Notes under the pieces: model-generated
Told to the model about the DNA's origin: nothing
What the model saw: the letters and a program-made list of their open reading frames with translations, nothing else
The model's database searches: none
Translations under genes and position numbers: made by a program
From: Alisma plantago-aquatica
Taxonomy: Eukaryota > Streptophyta > Magnoliopsida > Alismatales > Alismataceae
Direction of reading: 5' to 3'
DNA: 64,000 nucleotides
Assembly: GCA_963693085.1 (NCBI GenBank)
Contig: OY856411.1
Coordinates: forward strand, 63,968,001-64,032,000
Shown here: positions 51,091 through 62,205 of the stretch, one piece after another
Layout: every line of letters begins with the position of its first letter
Position numbering within the stretch: position 1 is the first letter of the stretch

Positions 51091-52404
51091 AAGTTATATC
51101 CAGTTGCAATCGATTATTTGCTGATTATACTCTGTATCTTTGGCCTTGTATCTGTTTATCTTTAGAAACCCGGACTCAGCTATGTCCGGACTCAGCTAGA
51201 CCAGATATGTCATATATGTCCAGTCATCGAGAGGATTAGCGGACTGTAGCAAATCTTATTTCTGTTTGGCACACTGATCCCATCATTATATTGGACTGAC
51301 ATGGTAACTTGTGCTTTTCAGTCTAGTTGATAAAACAAAATACACAAAAAGACAGAGTCAAATCAGGACTGGGTTACGAAATCCTTCTGCTAATGTGACT
51401 GGGCCAACCCAAATTTCAGGATAACGGAACCTGAAACGGGACCATTTTAGGATTTCGAACCAAACGCAGACTAAGAAATCCAACTGTCCGGAACCAAACG
51501 CAGGCTAAGAAATTGCTTACGCCTATAATGTGGGAAATTTTGATGCCGAGATTCTTACTACGGCTAGCAGCCGGCGTGTAGCCTTGTTTCGGTTCTCGCA
51601 ATTGAGGTCTCTCAAGGGGGTTATAAAAGGAAGAGATGCAGCAACATGATTGGTTGTCCTATGAAAATGTTACAGGACTGATCCTCTAGTAAATTATTTG
51701 GATAAACACAGGATGGGTGCAGTACGTGCGCGGGGCTAAGCTCCTCGGAAAGAAAAGCCTACTTTTGAAAGCGAGCGAGAACCGGAGAATGGTCGAACAG
51801 TCTTTTCATAATATGAATATAATATATAGAAATAAATAATAAGTATTACATCACCTTCTGCTGACTGTATAATCAACTTGCCAAACATTCGGGTTTATCC
51901 GTTCCCAACTGATATAAACAATAAACTAAAAGGTAACCGGTCACAAAGTGCGTACCCTTTTCTTTAACAAAGAAAGAAAAGGATGCTGAACATTGAGCGA
52001 CCTAAGGGTCGGGGTCGATGGGTTGGTTGGATGGGTGATGGATCGATCCCACTTCACACAGTGCACTCTACTCTTTAAAAAAAAAAAAAATTTAAAGTGA
52101 GAGATCTCATTCATCCCACCTCGCTTGTGCGAGTTAACAAAAATGTAACTGTTACAGGCTGTGTGATCAAGGCTGTCAATGGGAGAGTATTACCTGTTTA
52201 TCCTTATTCATATCCTGTACGGTAATAGTGAGGGTAAGAAATTTTTCTATCCGTTTTCCCTCGACCTTTTTACCCGCTCCTTTGCAGGGTAAGGATAAGG
52301 GATAAGAGTTACACATACCCTTTTACATGATGTTATACACATATTAACATAAATATATATTATAAAACGCTGAAGTAAAAAAAGTTTAAAGAATAGTAAC
52401 ACGA
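51091..52404. other. 3' flank of the TCP gene and intergenic DNA
   Basis: Holds the presumed 3' untranslated region (no single clear poly(A) signal) and a poly-A run at 52078-52090. A direct repeat CCGGACTCAGCTA lies at about 51170-51200 and CCAAACGCAG recurs at 51461 and 51494. No further gene is seen. Confidence 0.45.
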
Positions 52405-54001
52405 TTTTACCGTGCGTATAACGCAAGTGCACGCGTCAATGTAATATAGGCCTTTGTGAGGCCCGAGTCGAACATAGGGACACTAAACTGTCGGTAGATT
52501 ACTTACTAACTACTTGCGATCAACTAGACCAATTAATAGGTTTTGAGAGTTGATTGAAAAATAAAATAAAACAAAGCAATCGATTAAATGTTAAGTTTAA
52601 TCAATTTAGATAGAAATCTTTAGGATTGCAGTTTCACCGCATGTTCTCGTTGTATTAAGTTTTACCTAGTTATCTTAATTCATCTCTCATTCCGGGTAGT
52701 GGCATATAATCAGAATTGTTCACTGTCGTGATACAATTCACTACCTAAATCTAGGTCGGTTCCACGGGAGTAGTAACCTATACCCTAAATTAGGTGCATT
52801 AGAACTAACCTCTAGGTTTCCACCATTAACCGTACATCACCTTGTTCAAGGGATTTATGAGTTAATGTAAATATCGTCTCTTTTCAACCGTTAATTCTTC
52901 TTTCAAAGTAATTAAAGGCATTAGATTATCATTAAGGTGATCAATCATATTGATATATTGGAGAAAACAAAATCATACCACGGATTTAACAGACAAAATA
53001 TGAATTATTATGGTAAAAGTGTCATACAACAATTACCCGGGCTACTCCCGGTCCTAATGACAAAGGGGATTAGCCCCACATGTTCATCTCAATGAAATAC
53101 ATGATAAGAGAAAGGGAAAACATGGAGAAACGTTGATGAAAGTGATGTAAACCCCTGAACGGAGGAGATCCAGGCGTTCATTGACGTAGAGTGTGTGATC
53201 TACAGCCTTCCGGTGGTGGAAAACGTCACTTGCAGCAATCAAAACAATCGGGGTGTGATTCTAGGCTCCGTCCTTCTCTCTCCCTCTCATTGGAACTTGT
53301 GCATCGGCTAATGACGTGATATCCTCCTTAGGGCCGCCACATTTAGGTATATGAACCACTTTTTGGTCGCCAAAGGATCACCACCGTCCGATTGTAATCG
53401 ATCTGAAACAAATCATAATCTTACGGCGTCGATACCATCAACGCGGGTCGATGGTATTGATCTGTCACAATATTGGCATTCTTCTCTCTTTTTCTGACGT
53501 TCTGCCTGATGCAAACTCGATACCATCGACACGAGTCGATGGTATCGACCAGTTAAGGCGACGATTTTGTCACTTTGGTGTCGCTGAAGCTGGGCTTCGT
53601 CGATACCATCGACTGGGTGTCGATGGTATCGACAAGTTAATTGCTGGCTCTCTGTAGGTATCTCGATGCCATCGAATCCAATGTCGATGGTATCGACTCA
53701 TCTTGGCTCCTTGCGGCTATCTCACAGTGACCGTGTCGATACTATCGACAAATTTCGATGGTATCGAAAGATGGGTATATCTGTTCTTCCAGAAATTTCA
53801 AGATAAAACCAAATCAGCTATGCTAAAACATATCAATATGATCATTTATGCTAAAAAAGATAAAATATGTGAGATTTGATACAAAATGAAATTATAGACT
53901 GAAGCGAATGAATCATGTGATATTAACCACTAAAGTGACTAATAAACACATAAAATGCATGTAAAACAAGTCTATATAAGCGACTCAAAATCCTCGCATC
54001 A
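52405..54001 (-). repeat. 3' LTR of Athila/Tat-like element B (minus strand)
   Basis: Homologous to 18024-19579 through several conserved blocks. On the minus strand its start (TGATGCGAGG, + end at 54001) follows a polypurine tract AGGGGAGTT (54002-54010) and a conserved TTGCTCGAGGGCGAGCAA hairpin, as in plant Athila/Tat elements. That makes this the 3' LTR, with the internal region to the right. The left end is approximate. No matching 5' LTR lies in the window. It carries the hairpin array at 53429-53767. Confidence 0.7.
53429..53767. repeat. Array of five short hairpins (TCGATACCATCGA / TCGATGGTATCGA)
   Basis: Inverted pairs lie at 53429-53460 (imperfect), 53517-53548 (13-base perfect arms, 6-base loop), 53599-53633 (15-base perfect arms, 5-base loop), 53663-53696 (one mismatch) and 53736-53767 (one mismatch). 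Spacing is about 70-90 bases. The unique sequence between units differs, so this is not a simple tandem repeat: only the hairpins are conserved. Confidence 0.9.
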
Positions 54002-54600
54002 AACTCCCCTAAGCTTAAACATTGCTCGCCCTCGAGCAACTAAACTAAAGAATAAAATTGCGAAGGTCAACTCAAGAACATATTATCACAACAGACATTG
54101 CCATACAATTCCCACCAGACATTCACATACTAGCCCTCACTAACTACAGAATAGTAATTACCCTCTAGGCGACAATGATCATCCATAAGAGATATCCACC
54201 CCAAGATTAATGAACACTATCAAATAAGGCAATTAATATAATAAAATCCTTCGATTCATGCTTGGTGCATCTTGTGATCTCCTAACTACGTTGCTCATTT
54301 ACTAACTACCATCTAAGTGGAAGAAGATCTCCCAATATTAATGAATGAGGAGATAATCACAGGTGGCCTACCAATTAGAGCAACGGGTGGATGAAATAGG
54401 TGGTTGTGGGAGAAATAGAAGCACATAACAGTCAAACATGCAATACAAAAATTGATGACCTATCATGATGCAAAATGCAAGTGAAAATGTCCTAATGCTA
54501 CATTTTTGGTGGAATGATGCATGCACTATCATTCCATGTGGCATCCAACTCACAAAAACAAGATTAACTTAAGCGGAAGCGAATTATTTGCAGTGGATTA
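54002..54600 (-). mobile_element. 3' internal end of Athila/Tat-like element B
   Basis: Contains the polypurine tract (54002-54010) and the TTGCTCG/CGAGCAA hairpin (54022-54039), followed by non-coding sequence without a readable frame. The extent to the right is uncertain. Confidence 0.45.
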
Positions 54601-55175
54601 CTGAAAATCACTAAAAATTAAAACTTTTTACAAAGAGATCCATACATAGGAAATCTTTTCCATCAGGAACCATTGTATAACTTTTACATTCTGGTTCAAA
54701 TGTACATAACCTGTACCATCTTTTTTTCAGAGACTACAACATCAGCTATCTTACAACATTATATACAGACAGCATATGAATCTCGAGGCATCAAGCCAAA
54801 AACTCAGATCGATTTATAAAACACTGACTAAAAACTCTGAGGACCTGAGAGTACAGAGACAACACATAGGACTTTCTAACTACATAACTTGACAGGCAGT
54901 ATCTTCACCTGAGATCTCGTTGTTGTCCTTGCTGTTACTGCTATTGTCCTTTCCCTGCATAGAGGATTCAGCTTCTCTGTCCGCGTCCACTTAAAAATTT
55001 GGATCCCACGGGGGGTGAGACAATTGTAAATTGTCCCAACGAGAGATATAACTCTCCGCCAAAACATTGTTGTAGCGGTTTATTAGAATAAACTGAGCAG
55101 AAGGATTATATATAATCAACAACAGGTGAGTTATTGTATGAACATAGTGAAGTAATCTCCTTTTTTAAGGTTAAC
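54600..55175. repeat. Fragment resembling another gypsy LTR
   Basis: The stretch around 54985-55075 (CCCACGGGGGGTGAGACA, then CAACGAGAGATATAACTC) has the look of the GTGAGAC/GTCTCA-bearing part of Tekay/Del LTRs seen at 55590-55640. No paired copy is in the window. It ends at TTAAC (55171-55175), the probable target site of the next element. Confidence 0.35.
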
Positions 55176-56109
55176 TGTGACGCCCCGATCCCCGTGCCAT
55201 CTCTAATGACCCCGAAGACCCAGGAGTCACTCTCGGTAAACCGCTCTTAACTTTTTCTTTTCTTGATCACTTAAATTAACTTAACTGATAACCATAAAAT
55301 TTGAATAGCATCGAATTATAATAAAACTGCAGAAGCGAATTTCCATAAATTTTACTAAGAAGAAAAGGAAGTTTACTCGACATATTACATTTCTCATGCG
55401 GAATATAAAGCACTGCAGATAATTGAAAACTAACAACATATTTCACCACATTCTCTATCTAACCCACCACATGCCCAAGGACTGAGGGGAAAGGACTAAG
55501 AGACCTCTAACTAACTACTAACTACCTTCTATGTACTCGAGTAATACGATCCTTCAGCCTCCTCGTGCTGACATTGACCTAAAAAATGTTTCAGTAGGTT
55601 GGTGAGCTACTGTCTCAGTGAGTAGAATTTCACCCAATCATCACAAAAAAACTCATTTGCTTTTATTATTCAGATTAATATACAAGAAATACTACACGGA
55701 GCAGGTCTAAGCAGTTTAATTTAAATAACAGAAGATGTCAACATTTCATTATGATAATAATTGATGAAAAATTATAAATATAATTAAATAACAGAAATAC
55801 TAAAATTCCTCATAAGAACAATTGTTGTGAAGCTAACTCATATCTTTCTTAACTCTTTAACTTATAAAAACTCTGTGAACCTATATGAACACATTTTATC
55901 TTATGCCCTGATCATATGCAGTGTACTCCGCATATGAAGATCCGTAGCGAACTACGATCCCACCGTACAAGACTTAGCGACACACCCGAGAAATACTAAG
56001 TCTGACTTCCCGTCCTTGTCTGCTACAGGACCCACAGGCTCTCTGGCCTCGCGGCACTCGCAAATGGGTGCACGCTAGACTCCTCCTCTGGCTGAGTACA
56101 TAGGTGGAG

Positions 56110-56350
56110 GGTCTCTAAGTCTCCGACCACCTGGGCGTATCCCCAGGGTTGAGCCGGGACATGTCTCCGACCACCTGGGCGTATCCCCAGGGTTGAGCCG
56201 GGACACTATCTCGAGTCTCCGACCACCTGGGCGTATCCCCATGGTTGATCCGGGACCCTACCTCTCAGCCCTCGTGTCACCGAGACATTCGGTAAGTGTT
56301 GGACACGAGTCTCCTACCACCTGGGCGTATCCCCAGGGTTGGGCCGTTTC
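56110..56350. repeat. Four-unit repeat array in Tekay-like LTR
   Basis: Four copies of a unit with core CCACCTGGGCGTATCCCCA(G/T)GGTTG are spaced about 45-125 bases apart (56128, 56169, 56221, 56310). The same array recurs at 63140-63375 in the other LTR. Each core contains CCTGGGCGTATCCCCAGG, an imperfect palindrome. Confidence 0.85.
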
Positions 56351-58623
56351 ACCCCTAAGGCACATACCTCTCAAAGGGGTTCTACGGTGTCAGGGCCCTT
56401 ATTCTAATATTTTATTAAATCTAGAAACCTCTTACTACATTGTATCTCTCTCTTACTTGTTCTGGACTTTGGTATCTCTATGGTACCGAGTCTATTTACT
56501 TGAACTTTACAACACGACATGAATATCATTCTAAATTTGACAGAGTTGTATATTAAAAATGCTATAGTATACTGAAAAATCATCATACTAGACATGCAGG
56601 CAAACTAAAATTCTTAAATAGGCAGAATGCATGTCAATTTGGCACTTTATACACTAAAATCATGCAATTGAACTATTAAGCATCACCACATCTCATACTG
56701 AGAATTTTGATATCAAAATACTTGATTCATTGAACACCCTATCCTTAGGGTTTCAGTTACCTCATTCACTTATCACATGGCAACACCTTATCCTTAGGGT
56801 TTCAGTTACCTCATCTATTTGATTGCAGTTCAAATCATAATACGATATCATTCTAGAACTATCAGAACAGTATACTCAAAATCACTGTAAATACTGAGAA
56901 ATTATTATATCATGCATGCATGCAGATTTAAAATTCATAAATAACAATATTCATATCAACTTGGCATATCCACATTGGTATTGTAACAAGCTAATAAAAA
57001 CAATTTATTCTATTTATATGCAATCGTCAATAACATTTGTCAATAAGCTAAAATTCCTCAAAATCTGTGCACATCAACCCAAAATCTGAGTCGTGCGTCA
57101 TTTAACTCAATTATGGGTTTAATCACTTGTCATGGCAAGATTTAATATAAAAACGTGGGCAGTAACCCTAATCTTGGGTTATGCATCGCATAACTTGATT
57201 AAGTTTATAATCGCTCATCATGTCACGAATTATTAATTCTATTTGAAATTTCAAATGATTTCTCGAGTTGAGAACCTCATAACTCAAACAAAAGTCAACT
57301 ATTACCATGGCACGAATTATTATAAACAATTGGGAATTTCAATGTTATCCTTGAAAAGCGTGTCAATTTGAGAAAATAGTAAATCGTTCACATTAAATAT
57401 AACCTAGAATGTGCATCTAGGGTTTCTTTGATATTTTTCACATCATCGTCATTTCTTTAAAACTGTGCTCAATTAATATATTAAAAATCATACAGCTCGA
57501 GTTTATGTCTAAACTGTCCAGTTTGTGGTCGTGCGCTACTATTTCACCATTTAATCGAGTAATTTGGTTTCGATTGATCGCGTGGTTTTACTACTCTAAT
57601 TCACACACAACAATTGCTAATTAATGATGTACAAACGTTAATAATTTAAACGCGTGATTTAGTAATTTAACGGTGCCGGCACTTGGGTATACACTGAAAA
57701 CTGGGTCAAACTAGATCAAACTATAATCACCCATTTTATCGAGTTAAATCGTGATAGATGAATGAAACGCTACTCACAGCGATTTGGGATGTCTGGATTC
57801 ATCCGGAAATGTGTCTAGATGCCTATTTCTAGGCATCCACTGGGTTGTCTTCTACCTCCGGACGGCCCTGGTTCCAACCTATTTCACGCACCAATTGAGG
57901 CAAAAGCCCGACAAAATGCCAAATCAACACTACATACTACATATTCTCACTCCATTCTCAAAACTGAGCTCTGTGCTGGTCTTACCTTGCTCTTTCGTGC
58001 ACCAATAAAGCTTCAATATGGACCTATTCAAACCTGCGGCTGCAAGCAGCCGTTTTCCCCATGAACAGGTTGAAGGAGACTGTTAAGCTCGGTGCTAGAC
58101 GTAGTTATGGCTGCGGTTTCTTGTTCAAAGCCCTTGGCCGAGCTCGTTGGCACTTCTTGGTGCAGCTCCTCGCACCCAAGAGGGATCTTGGCCATACCTG
58201 CTGCAAGTAGCAGCTCCACACACATACAGGAAGGAGTGGGGAAACCTGGTTGGGTGCTGCTCGTGGGCTGGGGGTTGTGGATTCGTGTAGAGACCTCAAG
58301 GTCGAGCTCGGAGGCGTCGTTTCCTGATGCTTTGCACCCAAGTGAGCCCCTGACCGACACCCTATTGCAGCTGTAGCTTGACCACCGGCGCTGCTCTGCT
58401 AGACGGCGCTGCAAGGCTGGTCGGGCGCTGTGGATGGGCATGGGAGGAGGTAGGGAAGGTGGAGGAATGGAGGACAGAGATTGATCGCTGGTTAAATCGC
58501 CCAAAATCGCCCTAGATCGCCAGCTCGCACCCTCTGCTAGCTCGGTGCTGCGCTACAGTGCGCCACTCAAGAATAGATCAAGGAAGAAGATAAGCGAGAA
58601 AGGAAAATAAAAGAAAAGGAAAG

Positions 58624-58632
58624 GGTTTATAA
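58624..58632 (-). promoter_or_regulatory. LTR promoter TATA box, Tekay-like element
   Basis: TTATAAACC on the minus strand, about 265 bases from the LTR start, the usual place for a gypsy LTR promoter. Confidence 0.55.
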
Positions 58633-58896
58633 CTCGGATTTTTGGAAAAGTTGCATCTTAAGTCTAGGATTCTTGAAAATGCCATAACTCCCGCCTCGAA
58701 TATCCGTTTAAGGTGATTTCTCTTGCAAAATGTCAAGGACGGAACCCACTACAATCTCAAGGTGAATAATTATGCTAATTAGACTATCTCACTTGATCAA
58801 ATAACTAATTGCATATTGGCATTTAACTTAACTTAAATCATCATAATGATATACTAATCAATGTGCTTACTAGCTAACTCAGAGTGGGTCATAACA

Positions 58897-58911
58897 ATCT
58901 CCTTCCCTTAT
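58897..58911 (-). other. Polypurine tract, Tekay-like element
   Basis: On the minus strand AAGGGAAGGAGAT sits directly before the LTR start TGTTATGACCC. Confidence 0.8.
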
Positions 58912-58997
58912 AAGAATTTCGTCCCGAAATTCTTAAAAGAGAAAAGGGAAACTTGTTACGCATCTTAGATTCAAGCTCCCACGTGGCTTTCTCTAGG

Positions 58998-60420
58998 TTA
59001 TGGTTTCTTCCACAAAATCTTCATTAACGGTATCTCGCGATTCTTGAGTTTCTTGATCCTCTGATCAATTATCTGTACTGGTTCCTCAACATAGGACACA
59101 TCTAATCTGAGTTGTGCAGGTTCTGGGTCTATTATCTTCTCTGTACCAGGGTAACATTTCTTCAACATCGATACATGAAATACATCATGTAGATTAACCA
59201 ATTCATATGGAAAATCCAACCTGTAGGCTATAGGTCCAATCCTCTCAAAGAAAAGATATGGGCCCATAAACCTAGAAGTCAGTTTGCCTCTCATGCCAAA
59301 CCTCAACACTCCTTTCCATGGTGAAACCTTCAGATACACTTCATCGCCAACCTAAAACTCAAGAGGTCAACGCCTCTTCTCAGTATAACTCTTCTATCTA
59401 TCATGTGCAACTTTCAACTGCTCTCAGCATGTCCTCAAGAGTTTGAATGGTCCTCCCTGACTGACCATCCGTCTGGGGGTGAAAAGTTGTACTGAATCTC
59501 AACTTTGTGCCCAAAGCACGATGCAACTGATTCCAAAACTTGGATGTGAACTTAGGATCTCTATCAGATATAATTGAAATTGGAATACCATGCAACCTGA
59601 CTATCTCATCCACGGATATCTTAGCCATCCTTGGGACATCAAAGGTTGACTTAATATGAATAAAGTGAGCAGACTTAGTCAGTCTATCCACAATCATTCA
59701 TATTGAGTCACAACCTCTAGGTGTCCTGGGCAACCCTATCACAAAATCCATTGTGATATGTTCCCACTTCCACTCTGGTATAAGAAGAGACTTCAGAGTA
59801 CCTACATGTTTCTAATGCTTAGCTTTAACCTGCTGGCACACACTACATCTAGCCACGTACTCAGCTACATCCTCTTCATACCAGGCCACCAATACAACTC
59901 CTTGAGATTCATATACATCTTAGTGTTTCCAGGTTGCATAGCGTACATTGATGCATGTGCTTCCTCAAGAATCTTTTCTTTCAAATCACTATCTCGAGGT
60001 ACACAACCTATCATGTGGATACAACAAACCATCATCTGAAAACCTAAACTCTGGTCTCTTTCCCTTTGTCATATCATGCATGATCTGTTGTAACTCACTG
60101 TCACTCTACTGAAGTTCCCTGATCTGATCATAAAAAGTAGGTTTGACTTGCATCTATGCAATCAAACCACTCTGTTTAGTCACTCCTAAGTATAAGTTCT
60201 ACTTCTGCATCTTTACTAGCAAGTCTCTCTTGAAACATGCAATAAAGAATGCATCAGATATTGAACTAGACTTTCTGCTCAGAGCATCAGCCACCACATT
60301 TGTCTATCCAGGGTGATAATCTATCATCACATCATAAAGATAGTGACATCATGTCTTAAGAGCATGAACTACAACAGCTAACTTTAGCTCATGTATCGGA
60401 GAATACTCCTCATTCTATTC
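58998..60420 (-). pseudogene. RNase H and integrase of Tekay-like element, broken
   Basis: On the minus strand, from right to left, one reads: the RNase H end (EYSPIHELKLAVVVHALK, then VADALSRKSS in a variant form); the integrase zinc region (HASMYAMQPGNTKMY, LYWWPGMK); the integrase core (IPEWKWEHITMDFVIGLPRT, then MIVDRLTKSAHFI, ISDRDPKFTSKFW, FHPQTDGQS); and a chromovirus C-terminus (KGVLRFGMRGKLTSRFMGPY, HDVFHVSMLKKC, EIPLMKILWKKP). Stops and frameshifts occur throughout, for example a TGA where Trp is usual just before MIVDRLT (59698). The integrase would insert the element into chromatin; this copy is inactive. Confidence 0.9.
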
Positions 60421-62186
60421 TACTTACTTCTTGTTATTACTGTAAGAATTTATTTCATAACACACTTCACTTATTTTGTATTTCTCTTTTTGTTTCAAAC
60501 ACACTTATTACATTTCATATTTATATCTCATTCTTTTCTCCAAGTCATTTTCATATTGTTTATCTACCTTTCAGATTAGCTACCTTTAAACCCTAGATTT
60601 TATTAATGCTAGCTTACCTTTCATAGTGAAAATCTCATAATCTTGTTTTAGAGAGATGCTAGTATTCAAGGTCAAATCACTAGTGATATCCCTTGAACTA
60701 CTACACCTCTAAACATTCTAGGGTTTGGTCATTATCAGTAACATAGCATTATTGTGATGTGACTTTGCTTCCTTAGTTTGAAATTCAAACTTTGGATCTC
60801 ATAAGTTTTACTAAAGTCTTCCTTATCTTATAACTGAAATTTCCTTTATCTTACTTGGACATTTAGATAAATTACATTCTCATTTTACCTTGCTAGGGTT
60901 TCATCATCATATTGTGTATCATTATTATATTCACTAGATGCCTCTACCAAGGTAGTTATGCACCATATATGATTCATTTTCTAATTTACACATTTCTTCA
61001 TGTATATCATGTTGCTCTTCCAAGTACTTATTGTATACTTAACTCTTTTCTTCTATTTTCCCTTTGCTTTGAAGTACATAAAAGTATTTTACTCCATTAC
61101 ATGATCCATTCCATGGTGGATTCTTACTATCTTAGCCCTTACATACTTTTCTCATTTCTTTTCCATATTCTCATATTTAGAGTTCATATAATACAAATCA
61201 TTAAATTAAATCTGAACCTTATATCATGTTCCTTTATTTCCAATTCAGGATTGCTCATATGAGGTTTCAACGTTGAGCCTTAGATATCAGTTCCAGCTAC
61301 TTCTTAGCCATTCTAATCTTTCCCTTATATCTCAACATCTTAGTGTATATACATTTTTCACTATGATTCGGGTCTAAATTATCCAGAGTCTACTTTTATT
61401 GTATTTTTTTAAATAAGAGTCGTTAGATCCCATTAACGCATCCTGCCATCCAGACCAGGCTAAACCTGTAGTCCTGAAGCCAAGAGCTACTCAGGATTAA
61501 CCAACTCCTATTAATCGCAAACATGTGATAAGAATATCCGCTTAGGGCAAACTCATTTAAACATAACTTTTGGTCTACTTAATACAAAGAATATAAACAA
61601 TAATAAATCACTTCATGACATACAACCATAGAAAAGAATCATATTTATTCTACAAACTGAAAATCTAAATTCATGCATATAAGAGCATTTCTAGTGATCT
61701 CCAATCAAATAAGCAATAATAAACAAGAGTTGTATCGCATCCTATATTTAATCTCTTACTCCTACATAAATTTTCAGTTTCTTAACCCTAAGATTTCTAG
61801 GGTTTCTCTCTAGTCCATCCTTCCTCTGCATACCTGGCCAGGGCATCCAGAGAAGAATAGACAGAGTAGCTTGATACTGATCAATCTAAGTACTCAGACA
61901 CCTGGCCAGGGTATCTAAATACTTAGACCTCCCAGAGCTAAAGACACGTCACTTTCTTTGTACCTCACTTATAACTCTATCTTTCGATCCTAATGATCCC
62001 TAACGACTCATCCTAAGCTCTCTACTTGGTCCTCGTGACCACATCCTCTTCCTGCCATCTGCAATAGTATAACAAAACACTTCCTGTTAGAAAATTGTAG
62101 TTAGAAGGAAGACACTTAAGTCCTAATCCTATTGGTCTCTTATCGTCCCCTGACCTTGACTTAGAGTAACTATGTACTCAAACTAT
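60421..62186 (-). other. Rest of Tekay-like internal region, no gag or RT
   Basis: 1.8 kb of AT-rich sequence with long CTT/CAT runs and no retroviral motif on either strand. Part near the primer site (61820-61930) carries a duplicated ACCTGGCCAGGG(C/T)ATC word. The hydrophobic + strand frame at 60912-61262 is low-complexity and not supported. The expected gag-protease-RT (over 3 kb) is missing. Confidence 0.6.
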
Positions 62187-62198
62187 GCTCTGATACCA
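62187..62198 (-). other. Primer-binding site, Tekay-like element
   Basis: Minus strand TGGTATCAGAGC, an exact match to the initiator-Met tRNA complement, seven bases from the LTR. Confidence 0.9.
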
Positions 62199-62205
62199 AA
62201 GTTGT

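Larger units (their letters stand above)
55176..58896 (-). repeat. 3' LTR of Tekay/Del-like element
   Basis: 3721 bases. The left end TGTGACGCCCCGATCCC follows TTAAC; the right end is CATAACA next to the polypurine tract. It contains a four-unit repeat array (56110-56350), a minus-strand TATA box and a GC-rich leader region near 58020-58560. 55176-56990 matches 62206-64000. Confidence 0.9.

Noticed and set aside
53429..53767. CRISPR-like array
   Set aside because: Regular palindromic units with varied spacers, but the DNA is from a plant nucleus, the unit is inside an LTR, spacing varies and no cas-like gene exists.
60912..61262. 116-codon + strand frame
   Set aside because: Hydrophobic low-complexity translation inside the non-coding body of the Tekay-like element.
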